From CAWBCI01 sp963787195 (lineage in GTDB: Bacteria > Bacteroidota > Bacteroidia > Bacteroidales > JAGOPY01), in the NCBI GenBank assembly GCA_963787195.1, contig CAWBCI010000006.1, positions 1 through 64,000 on the forward strand: 64,000 nucleotides of DNA, read 5' to 3'. Below the pieces are notes generated by a model, which was not told the origin of the DNA, ran no database searches, and worked only from the letters and a program-made list of their open reading frames with translations. Below are positions 17,930-26,004 of this stretch, one piece after another. The translations under genes were made by a program, and so were the position numbers. Position 1 is the first letter of the stretch. Every line of letters starts with the position of its first letter.

Positions 17930-18930
17930 GAGTTGCAATTAACGGATTCGGAAGGATCGGACGTTCTGTATTCAGAATATTGAATGCCCGCAAGGATATA
18001 GATGTAGTTGCTATCAACGATTTGTTTGATAATGAGGTGCTGGTTTATCTGCTGAAATATGATTCGGTGATGTCGAAATTTTATGATGAAGCTCATATTG
18101 AAGGCGATTACCTGGTTACACCGAATGAAAAGGTGTTGATGCTGGAACAACGTGACTGCGCTTTGCTTCCCTGGAAAGAACTTGGAATAGATGTAGTTGT
18201 GGAAGCTACCGGGGTTTTCCGTAAAAGGGCTCAGCTTGAACCTCATCTGCAGGCCGGTGCAAAAAGAGTAATACTTACTGTTCCAGCTAAAGATGAAATC
18301 GATTATACAGTTGTAATTGGGGTGAATGATGATGGCCTGAAACCTGAACACCGTATCGTTTCAAATGCAAGCTGTACTACAAATTGTCTTGCTCCAATGG
18401 CTAAGATCCTTAATGATTCCTTTGGTATAGTGGAAGGTATTATGACTACCACGCATGCCTATACCAATGACCAGCGTCTGGCAGATGTGCCACACAAGGA
18501 CTGGCGAAGAGGCCGTGCAGCTGCTGAAAATATCATTCCTACCACAACAGGTGCTGCCAAGGCTGTCGGAGTGGTTATACCCGATCTGAAGGGAAAACTC
18601 GATGGTATGGCATGTCGTGTGCCGGTTCCCGATGGATCAGTCGTTGACCTGGTTGTGGAAGTCAAAAAGGACATCACAATTGAAGATGTGAACCAGGCTG
18701 TTAAAGAAGCTTCGGAATCAGAAGGAATGAAAAATGTTTTGATGTATTCGAATTTCAAAATCGTATCTTCTGATATAGTGGGAAATCCCTATTCTTCAAT
18801 TTATGACTCTGAATATACCCGTCTATTGGGAAAACGTATACTCAGAACACTGAACTGGTACGATAATGAATGGGGCTATTCAAACAGGGTCGTGGATTTG
18901 ATCACGCTCTTCGAAAAATTCAAATCCTGA
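17926..18930 (+). CDS. gap: Glyceraldehyde-3-phosphate dehydrogenase, type I
   Basis: The 334-residue glycolytic enzyme oxidises glyceraldehyde 3-phosphate with NAD and phosphate. MRVAINGFGRIGR marks the start at 17926; a longer in-frame extension would lie inside the upstream gene. The catalytic SNASCTTNCLAP segment (Cys150), the histidine in TTHAYTNDQ, CRVPVPDGS and WYDNEWGYSNR are intact. A strong Shine-Dalgarno-like AAGGAGG (17913-17919) precedes the ATG, which is unusual for Bacteroidota and fits translational coupling to the upstream paralogue through the ATGA overlap. A terminator follows. Confidence 0.97.
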   Translation: MRVAINGFGRIGRSVFRILNARKDIDVVAINDLFDNEVLVYLLKYDSVMSKFYDEAHIEGDYLVTPNEKVLMLEQRDCALLPWKELGIDVVVEATGVFRKRAQLEPHLQAGAKRVILTVPAKDEIDYTVVIGVNDDGLKPEHRIVSNASCTTNCLAPMAKILNDSFGIVEGIMTTTHAYTNDQRLADVPHKDWRRGRAAAENIIPTTTGAAKAVGVVIPDLKGKLDGMACRVPVPDGSVVDLVVEVKKDITIEDVNQAVKEASESEGMKNVLMYSNFKIVSSDIVGNPYSSIYDSEYTRLLGKRILRTLNWYDNEWGYSNRVVDLITLFEKFKS

Positions 18931-18965
18931 CACTGAATCTCAAAACAGATTTTTAAAAACTCTAT

Positions 18966-19027
18966 ACTTCTCAGCTCTTTTAAGAAAATACAAGTTTTCC
19001 GGAAAGCGCTGAGAAGTTTTTTTTTGG
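18966..19027 (+). terminator. Intrinsic terminator of gap
   Basis: ACTTCTCAGC (18966-18975) pairs with GCTGAGAAGT (19008-19017) with a 32-nt loop, followed by about ten T residues. It lies between the convergent gap and T9SS cargo genes. Confidence 0.75.
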
Positions 19028-19040
19028 ATGATCAGAGGAA

Positions 19041-21656
19041 TTATCTAATAATGGTTACACCTCCGTGGATGGTCCGCTGCCGGGTTCCAAGAAGGGTGAT
19101 TTCATATATATCACACACATAAAAATATGTACCCTGGGCACAATCGGCTTTGTTTTTCATGTTCTTACCATCCCAGTTAATATCCGGGTCGCTGGTCTCA
19201 AATACCATGTTGCCCCAGCGATTGAAAATTTTGATGTCAATCTTCTCGACTGAAGTATAGGGGTAAGGTTTTAACAAGTCATTATACCCATCATGGTTGG
19301 GCGTGAATACATTCGGAATAGAATAAATTGAACAGGCCTCAAAACTCACACAAACTGAATCACTATACACACTTTGGTTCCCGACCGAATCAATTGCGGT
19401 AACGGAGTAACAGCCATTAATGTTACCCTGGTTGTAATGTACATAAGTCGTATCGCTAGCCGGGCTTACCGAATCCAGCAATATCAGGTCCTGACCTTCA
19501 ATTGGGCTGAAGTAGATATAATATTTTGCGACATCATCGGCACAGGAGTGGTTCGGATTATTCCAGGTGAGTATATTGGAAGCCAGGTCGCAATTTGTAG
19601 TCACTGTTAAAGTTGGGGCGCAGGGTGGTTTGTTATCAACCGGAACGGCGCATAAAATTTGGGAAAAATTGATAATAGGGTCGACAAAACCATTAGCCGA
19701 ATATTTACCCACACTTTTAACATAATAACAATATTGCTTCCCATTTGTAAGAAGAGTATCACGGTATAAATTCTGATTACTGAAACCGATGGAATCAAAT
19801 TGCATGGAATCCGGCATTTTTCTGTAAATCACAAAATAATCATTCTGCCATGGGACCTGCGGGTTGAATGAAAGTTGGATTTCCTGGTCGGTTGAAAGGC
19901 TTTGCAGGAAAATCGAGGAAGCAGTCTGGCTATTCCCTATCGGGCCGAAAGTAAGGCTTTCAAGTCCGATCTTATATGAGTATGGTGTACCGCTGGTATT
20001 CATATTGATCCCCTGATCCACAAAGGTGGTGTCATCCAGGCCAGGGATAGTGCTAACCGCTTGTGAATTAGCCCCATTCTGATTTTCAGCTCTGTAAACA
20101 ATATACTGATACGGTCCAGGGGTTTGAATGGTATCCAGTTCTGTCGGCTTCGACCAGGCAATGAACCCCTGCCCAACACTAAGGTCTGTGCTGTCGTTGC
20201 TGACATTGGTAATTACCGGTACATCCCTTTTCAAAGTAGCGCAGGATTCGAGGGAAGCATAACTTTCTGCCCCGTCCTGAAACCAGGCCGTGACCATGTA
20301 ACAGTAGTCAATCCCCTGGATCAATCCCTGACCGAACTCATCATCAATAAAGGTAGTGTCCTGAATATTTTCAGTTTCTTTAATAAGACGATAACCGGTA
20401 TAGGCTGGAACCCCGGTCTCGCAATGCCCCGGGATAAAACCATAGTACCCGTTTCTGCGGTAAATACGGTAGCCTTTGGCTTTGGTACAAATAATCCTGT
20501 CCCACTTCAGGTGGATGGTATTACCTACCGCTTCCGACCCGAGGTTTTCAGGCGGAGGACTTACGATGGTGATTGATACCGTCTTGTATGCAACAAGATT
20601 GACGGGTTTACTATAGTCGATTGCTTTAAAGAAAACCTGGTAGGCCTGTTTCTGGACATGGGAGCAATTAGTCGCCCAGCTGAAAGTGGTGTTAACAGTA
20701 TCATTTCCAGCGGCAGGATTCGGATTTATGGTTGCGGGACTGTTCCCAACTTCAAAGGGACCCCCTGTGGCGGAAAGATTTACAGTATCCGGGTCTATGG
20801 CTATAGTTTGAAAAACCAGTTCATCACCTGCTTTAATGCAGGTATCGTTGATTGTTGTTATCACCGGGGGTTGATTGGTGCAGCTAACTATTTCTATCTG
20901 CATATCCCGGGTAACATTTCCGATCAGCACTCCGCTTCTCCATTCTTCAATCACAAAGGCAATATTATACTCTCCCTGCAAAACAGGAGCATCCCAGATA
21001 ACATCACCGGTAATTGCATTGATGTAGAAGTCATTACTGGCTTGCGGGAATGAATAGCCGGGTATGTCAATTCCACCGCTTGTTTTACAATCTACCAATC
21101 TGTATGAAAGACTATCCCCGTCAATATCATAGGCTCCCGGATTATGTATGAAAGTTTGTCCGACACATCCCACATCCACGGGAGGGTTTAGCAGTACCGG
21201 TGAATTGTCATATCCAAGAAAAGGATTGATAATGATTTCCGATTGGACATACATGGGAACATTCACTGAATTCGGAATATTCACCACCCCGTAATTCCGG
21301 TTCGGATCTTCCATCCAAAGGAGATAATTCCCGGGTGAACTATAGGTGTGCCGGTTACTTACTGCACCCATACCCGGATTATATTCATAAATATTAAGGC
21401 TGATATTATTGGGCAAATTTGTTTTTTGGGTTCTGAGAAGGGTACTGGAGGTACCGTCGCCCCAGTTCAGTGTAAGTTCCGGCCGGTCAGCCGGACTGGG
21501 AGTATAAGTGTAAGTAATGATCCTGGCTTCATAAGTCAGACCTGAAATGTGTTTGTACGTGATTTCGGCAGCCCTTTGATGTGTGGCAAGGGCTTGAAAG
21601 CCCATATAAAACATCAGGAAAGATATGAGAATGCTTTTCTTCATAAATGAGGGCAT
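19041..21656 (-). CDS. Secreted protein with T9SS type B (gliding-motility-associated) C-terminal domain
   Basis: The 871-residue protein starts with a signal peptide (MKKSILISFLMFYMGFQALA; the MKK start at 21644 is an alternative to 21656). The N-terminal part carries PKD-like segments (LTLNWGDGTSS), the middle has FN3-like segments, each with a LKWDRI/IAWSKP-type strand, and the last 90 residues are the CHU-C sorting domain (IPNVFTPNHDGYNDLLKPYP, FNRWGNMVFET, GTYFYVCDIYE). Such proteins cross the outer membrane through the type IX secretion system and stay on or leave the surface. The ligand is unknown. A -7 box lies at 21672-21679. Confidence 0.88.
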   Translation of the reverse strand: MPSFMKKSILISFLMFYMGFQALATHQRAAEITYKHISGLTYEARIITYTYTPSPADRPELTLNWGDGTSSTLLRTQKTNLPNNISLNIYEYNPGMGAVSNRHTYSSPGNYLLWMEDPNRNYGVVNIPNSVNVPMYVQSEIIINPFLGYDNSPVLLNPPVDVGCVGQTFIHNPGAYDIDGDSLSYRLVDCKTSGGIDIPGYSFPQASNDFYINAITGDVIWDAPVLQGEYNIAFVIEEWRSGVLIGNVTRDMQIEIVSCTNQPPVITTINDTCIKAGDELVFQTIAIDPDTVNLSATGGPFEVGNSPATINPNPAAGNDTVNTTFSWATNCSHVQKQAYQVFFKAIDYSKPVNLVAYKTVSITIVSPPPENLGSEAVGNTIHLKWDRIICTKAKGYRIYRRNGYYGFIPGHCETGVPAYTGYRLIKETENIQDTTFIDDEFGQGLIQGIDYCYMVTAWFQDGAESYASLESCATLKRDVPVITNVSNDSTDLSVGQGFIAWSKPTELDTIQTPGPYQYIVYRAENQNGANSQAVSTIPGLDDTTFVDQGINMNTSGTPYSYKIGLESLTFGPIGNSQTASSIFLQSLSTDQEIQLSFNPQVPWQNDYFVIYRKMPDSMQFDSIGFSNQNLYRDTLLTNGKQYCYYVKSVGKYSANGFVDPIINFSQILCAVPVDNKPPCAPTLTVTTNCDLASNILTWNNPNHSCADDVAKYYIYFSPIEGQDLILLDSVSPASDTTYVHYNQGNINGCYSVTAIDSVGNQSVYSDSVCVSFEACSIYSIPNVFTPNHDGYNDLLKPYPYTSVEKIDIKIFNRWGNMVFETSDPDINWDGKNMKNKADCAQGTYFYVCDIYEITLLGTRQRTIHGGVTIIR

Positions 21657-21671
21657 GCTTCAAATGTCCAC

Positions 21672-21679
21672 CAAATTTA
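21672..21679 (-). promoter_or_regulatory. -7 box (TAAATTTG) for the T9SS cargo gene
   Basis: The minus-strand TAAATTTG fits TAnnTTTG and lies 16 bp upstream of the start codon at 21656, giving a very short leader. Confidence 0.35.
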
Positions 21680-21820
21680 TAAAATATACGTCTTGAGAAC
21701 TTAAATTTCTTATATTATTCAACCTGTTTGCTTGCAAGCATTATGCCATATTCCGGTGTATCGGAGGATATTCTTAATATTATTTATTTTTTGTTAAAAT
21801 AAAGAAATCTCCATTTATCG

Positions 21821-21828
21821 TAACTTTG
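21821..21828 (+). promoter_or_regulatory. -7 box (TAACTTTG) for rsh
   Basis: TAACTTTG matches TAnnTTTG 28 bp upstream of the rsh start codon. A TTTG at 21790-21793 is a possible but slightly distant -33 element. Confidence 0.45.
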
Positions 21829-21855
21829 CTGCATTCTAAAGGAGTATAAGCCCCT

Positions 21856-24081
21856 ATGTATATCATTGATGAAGAAAAAGAAAAACAGGAAATAGTCCGT
21901 CGCTACCGAAATTTGTTAAAAGTATGGAACAGCAAGGATAAAGACAATAAAAAGCTGGTTCGGAAAGCTTTTAACCTGGCTGTGGACGCGCATAAGGATA
22001 TGCGCCGGAAATCCGGGGAGCCTTATGTTTATCATCCTATCGCGGTGGCTACCATTGTGGTGGAGGAAATCGGACTGGGGACTACTTCCATTATGAGCGC
22101 CCTTCTACATGATGTTGTGGAGGATACGGACTATACACTGGAAGATATGCGTGCCCATTTTGGGGATGAAGTGGCCAGGATTATTGATGGGCTTACAAAG
22201 ATAGAAGAGATATTTGACCGGCCTTCAGCACAGGCTGAGAACTTTAAAAAGATGTTGCTGACCCTCTCGGATGATGTCCGGGTAATCCTTATCAAACTGG
22301 CTGACCGCCTTCATAATATGCGGACGCTGGATGCCCTCAGGAAGGATAAACAACTTAAGATTGCTTCCGAAACGCTTTACCTTTTTGCACCGCTTGCCCA
22401 TCGCCTGGGACTCTTCTCTATTAAAAGTGAGCTTGAGGACCTGGCACTGAAGTATACCGAGCCTGATATCTATATATCCATCCAGCAAAAACTCGCTGAA
22501 TCTAAAATCAGCCGTAACCGCTTCATCAATAAATTCATCTATCCTATTAAACGTGATCTGAGCGCTAAAGGAATCAAATATCAGATACAGGCCAGGGAAA
22601 AAAATATTTTCGGGATCTGGGAAAAGATGAAGACCAAGGAAATTCCCTTTGAGGAAGTATACGATTTATTTGCAATACGGATTATTATAGATGTATTGCC
22701 TGAAATGGAGAAGGCAGAGTGCTGGAGGGTGTATTCTATTATTACCGACTACTACCGGCCTAACCAGGACCGTTTAAGAGACTGGCTTTCAATCCCCAAA
22801 TCGAATGGTTATGAAGCACTTCATACCACAGTGATGAGCCATACCGGGAAATGGGTTGAGGTACAGATCAGGACAAAACGTATGGACGAGATTGCGGAAA
22901 AGGGTTATGCTGCGCATTGGAAGTACAAAGATCAAATGGATTCCGAATCAGGTATGGATGAATGGCTGAATAAGATCCGTGATATTTTCCAGGATGACGA
23001 CTCAGATGCCCTTGATTTTCTGAGTCAATTCAAATTGAACCTGTTCTCGGATGAGATTCTGGTATTCACTCCCAAGGGGGACACCCGCAGGCTTCCTGCC
23101 GGATCTACTGCCCTGGATTTTGCCTATGCTATACATAGCGCTATCGGGAATACATGCATAGGCGCTAAAGTCAATCATGCACTGGTACCACGTAATCACC
23201 TTCTGTCAAACGGGGACCAGATCGAGATCATAACCTCGGACACCCAAAAACCGAGGGAAGATTGGCTGAAATTCATACACACTGCAAAAGCCCGGTCTTC
23301 AATTAAGCAAGCTATCAAAGAAGAACGGAAAAAAATGCTCGCGATCGGTAAGGAAAAACTAAATGGCTTTCTCAGTCACCTTCAAATCCAAAATAATAAA
23401 GCGAACCTTGAAAAAATTCAGCACTTCCTGAAAATTAACAGCCTGAACGACCTCTACCAACTTGTTGCAAATGATGAGGTAGGGCAGAAGGAATTCAAAG
23501 ATTTTCAACATGATGGTGAAAGAAGAAACTTGTTCAGTTATATCAGTCGCCCCTTTACTAAAACCAAGCCCGCTGAACCGAAAAATCTATCGGAAACCAT
23601 CCTGGAGAAGTTGCGCAACAAACCCGAATCACTTTTGTTAGGCGATGATATAAATGATATCCGCTATACAGTTGCCAGATGTTGCAGTCCTATACCAGGG
23701 GATGATGTGATTGGATTTCTGAATAATTCAAGCGCTATCGAAATCCACCGGACCAATTGTCCGGAGGCTATCAATATGATGTCGCGTTATGGCGACCGTA
23801 TTATCAAGGCAAAATGGAACAATAAGGAATCCATAGGTTTCCTTACCGGTATCCGTATAAAAGGAGTCGATAAAAAAGGACTGATCCGCAAGATCACCGA
23901 GATCATTTCAGATAATTATAATCTGAATATCCGATCTTTTCATTTGGATACCAGTGAAGGAACCACCGAAGGCAAAATATTGTTTTATGTCCATGATACC
24001 GATTCCTTAAAAAAAGTGGTGGAAAGTCTTAAGAATATTAAGGAAATTGTTAAGATCAACCGGCTTGACAGATTTAATTAG
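21856..24081 (+). CDS. rsh: Bifunctional (p)ppGpp synthetase/hydrolase, RelA/SpoT homologue
   Basis: The 741-residue long RSH protein makes and degrades the stringent-response alarmone. The HD hydrolase domain is intact (HPIAVATIV near 60 and LLHDVVEDTDYT with His85-Asp86), so degradation should work. The synthetase domain follows (about 230-350, with SNGYEALHTTV and VEVQIRTKRMDEIAEKGYAAHWKYK). Next come the TGS domain (about 395-455, ALDFAYAIHSAIG), a zinc-finger-like region with RCCSPIPGDD, and a C-terminal ACT domain (about 665-741). It is followed by the fur-family and purA genes on the same strand. Confidence 0.95.
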   Translation: MYIIDEEKEKQEIVRRYRNLLKVWNSKDKDNKKLVRKAFNLAVDAHKDMRRKSGEPYVYHPIAVATIVVEEIGLGTTSIMSALLHDVVEDTDYTLEDMRAHFGDEVARIIDGLTKIEEIFDRPSAQAENFKKMLLTLSDDVRVILIKLADRLHNMRTLDALRKDKQLKIASETLYLFAPLAHRLGLFSIKSELEDLALKYTEPDIYISIQQKLAESKISRNRFINKFIYPIKRDLSAKGIKYQIQAREKNIFGIWEKMKTKEIPFEEVYDLFAIRIIIDVLPEMEKAECWRVYSIITDYYRPNQDRLRDWLSIPKSNGYEALHTTVMSHTGKWVEVQIRTKRMDEIAEKGYAAHWKYKDQMDSESGMDEWLNKIRDIFQDDDSDALDFLSQFKLNLFSDEILVFTPKGDTRRLPAGSTALDFAYAIHSAIGNTCIGAKVNHALVPRNHLLSNGDQIEIITSDTQKPREDWLKFIHTAKARSSIKQAIKEERKKMLAIGKEKLNGFLSHLQIQNNKANLEKIQHFLKINSLNDLYQLVANDEVGQKEFKDFQHDGERRNLFSYISRPFTKTKPAEPKNLSETILEKLRNKPESLLLGDDINDIRYTVARCCSPIPGDDVIGFLNNSSAIEIHRTNCPEAINMMSRYGDRIIKAKWNNKESIGFLTGIRIKGVDKKGLIRKITEIISDNYNLNIRSFHLDTSEGTTEGKILFYVHDTDSLKKVVESLKNIKEIVKINRLDRFN

Positions 24082-24154
24082 CTGAGATATTTTAAATTTT
24101 CAGATGCATACTCTTTCTTTTCAATAAACATTTAAAATTATTTTTATTTATACC

Positions 24155-24181
24155 AAATTATAATAAAATTTTCTATAATTT
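24155..24181. promoter_or_regulatory. AT-rich inverted repeat upstream of the fur-family gene
   Basis: AAATTATA (24155-24162) and TATAATTT (24174-24181) form a perfect 8-11-8 inverted repeat 24 bp before the start codon. Fur-family proteins bind AT-rich inverted repeats and often regulate themselves, so this is an operator candidate; the base composition makes chance possible. Confidence 0.3.
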
Positions 24182-24204
24182 TAGCCTGTTTTTGAAAAAT
24201 AGCT

Positions 24205-24678
24205 ATGATGAAAGAAAAAGAACCAAACGATTCTTTTGAAGCGGTTAAAAAAATTTTTACTGAATATCTGGAACAAAGAGGGCATCGAAAAACTCCGGAA
24301 AGGTTTACAATACTTAAAGAGATTTATGCCACTGACGGACATTTCGATATAGAGACTCTTTATATCCGGATGAAAAACAATAAGTACAGGGTCAGCAGGG
24401 CTACTCTTTATAATACTATTGAATTGCTGCTCGATTGTAATCTGGTAACAAAACACCAGTTTGGCAATAACTGTGCCCAATTCGAAAGATCATACAAGTT
24501 CAGGCAACACGACCATTTCATTTGCATTGAAACCGGAAATGTGATGGAATTTTCTGATCCCCGGATTCAGGATATTGAAAAGTATGTGGAAGACAGCCTG
24601 GGCGTGAAGATTACCCACCATTCCCTGACTTTTTACGGGCATTGCCTTGAAGAAAAGAATGAGGTTTCAGCAAATTAA
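24205..24678 (+). CDS. Fur family transcriptional regulator lacking the structural zinc cysteines
   Basis: The 157-residue protein has the winged-helix DNA-binding domain (about 15-95, GHRKTPERFTILKEIYATDGHF and VSRATLYNTIELL) and the dimerisation/metal domain (about 96-150) with the HDH motif at 102-104. The CxxC pairs that hold the structural zinc in most Fur/PerR proteins are degraded to CIET (Cys107, Thr110) and CLEE (Cys147, Glu150). Metal specificity (iron, zinc, peroxide sensing) cannot be assigned. It lies 123 bp after rsh and 15 bp before purA, so co-transcription with purA is likely. Confidence 0.85.
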   Translation: MMKEKEPNDSFEAVKKIFTEYLEQRGHRKTPERFTILKEIYATDGHFDIETLYIRMKNNKYRVSRATLYNTIELLLDCNLVTKHQFGNNCAQFERSYKFRQHDHFICIETGNVMEFSDPRIQDIEKYVEDSLGVKITHHSLTFYGHCLEEKNEVSAN

Positions 24679-24693
24679 CAGACCATACCAAAG

Positions 24694-25983
24694 ATGAAAG
24701 TTGATGTATTACTGGGCCTTCAATGGGGAGATGAAGGTAAAGGAAAGATTGTGGACGTACTCACCCCGCGTTATGATATTATCGCCCGGTTTCAGGGTGG
24801 CCCGAATGCAGGTCATACTATAGAGTTCGCACATAAGAAATTTGTACTGCATACCATCCCTTCAGGCATATTTAATCCTGAAAAGATCAACCTGATCGGA
24901 AATGGGGTCATTATCGATCCTTATATTATCCTTCAGGAGATTGAAAACCTGGAACAGAATAATATTGATGTGAAGCCCAATTTACTTGTTTCCAGGAGGG
25001 CTCATTTGATTTTGCCTACACACAGGCTGCTTGACGCGACCTATGAAACTATCCGCGGAAAATCTAAAATTGGCTCAACCCTGAAAGGGATAGGCCCTAC
25101 CTATACGGATAAAATGGGACGTAACGGCATCCGTGTCGGAGATATCGGAACTTCTGGCTTTAAAGATAAGTATGAGAGTTTGAAGGCGCAGCACATGGAG
25201 CTTATCCGCTTTCACAATTTCAAATATTTCGATCATCTGATCGATGGCTTGCCCTTTTCCGATTACGAACAGCGCTGGCTAAGTGCAATCGAAACCCTTG
25301 GCAGCTTAAAAGCAGTTGACAGTGAGATCTATCTTAACCGGAAACTGGCGGAAGGGAAGTCAGTCCTTGCTGAAGGAGCCCAGGGAACCTTACTGGATAT
25401 CGATTTCGGCTCTTATCCTTATGTAACCTCCTCAAATACTATGATTGGAGGGGCCATCACCGGCCTGGGGATAGCTCCCCAGCAGATCGGCAAGGTTATG
25501 GGGGTTTTTAAAGCTTACTGCACCCGGGTAGGAGAGGGCCCTTTCCCCACGGAAGATTTCGGGAAAGAAGGGGAAAGTATGAGACTGAACGGCCACGAAT
25601 TCGGCTCCACTACAGGCAGGCCCAGAAGGTGTGGATGGCTTGATATGCCAGCCCTTAAATATGCCATCATGATAAATGGAGTGAACCAGCTTTTTATGAT
25701 GAAAACAGATGTGCTGGATACTTTTGATACTTTAAAGATAGGAACAGCCTACCAAACTAAATCAGAGTTAATAGATTATCTTCCGTTCGACTTGAATTCA
25801 GAAGCTTATAAACCGGATTACAAGGAATTCCCGGGCTGGAAATGCTCATTGGATAAATTGAAAGACCGTAAGGAATTACCCGGTCAGCTCATGGATTATG
25901 TGAAATATATAGAGGAACAAACTGCAGTGGAGATTTCCGGGATCTCATACGGGCCTGACCGTTCGCAGACCCTTTTCCGTTAA
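24694..25983 (+). CDS. purA: Adenylosuccinate synthetase
   Basis: The 429-residue enzyme joins IMP and aspartate using GTP in AMP biosynthesis. The N-terminal LGLQWGDEGKGKIVD P-loop, GGPNAGHT, the SKIGSTLKGIGPTYTDK segment, GEGPFPTE and the C-terminal SYGPDRSQT are all intact and the length is normal. It follows the fur-family gene by 15 bp. Its stop lies 11 bp from that of the convergent infB, with a hairpin across the junction. Confidence 0.97.
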   Translation: MKVDVLLGLQWGDEGKGKIVDVLTPRYDIIARFQGGPNAGHTIEFAHKKFVLHTIPSGIFNPEKINLIGNGVIIDPYIILQEIENLEQNNIDVKPNLLVSRRAHLILPTHRLLDATYETIRGKSKIGSTLKGIGPTYTDKMGRNGIRVGDIGTSGFKDKYESLKAQHMELIRFHNFKYFDHLIDGLPFSDYEQRWLSAIETLGSLKAVDSEIYLNRKLAEGKSVLAEGAQGTLLDIDFGSYPYVTSSNTMIGGAITGLGIAPQQIGKVMGVFKAYCTRVGEGPFPTEDFGKEGESMRLNGHEFGSTTGRPRRCGWLDMPALKYAIMINGVNQLFMMKTDVLDTFDTLKIGTAYQTKSELIDYLPFDLNSEAYKPDYKEFPGWKCSLDKLKDRKELPGQLMDYVKYIEEQTAVEISGISYGPDRSQTLFR

Positions 25984-26004
25984 AATCCCTTTTATCAGGA
26001 TTTT
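25982..26004. terminator. Short bidirectional hairpin between purA and infB
   Basis: AAAATCC (25982-25988) pairs with GGATTTT (25998-26004) with a 9-nt loop, overlapping the last codons of infB. The stem is short and AT-rich, so termination strength is uncertain. Confidence 0.4.
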
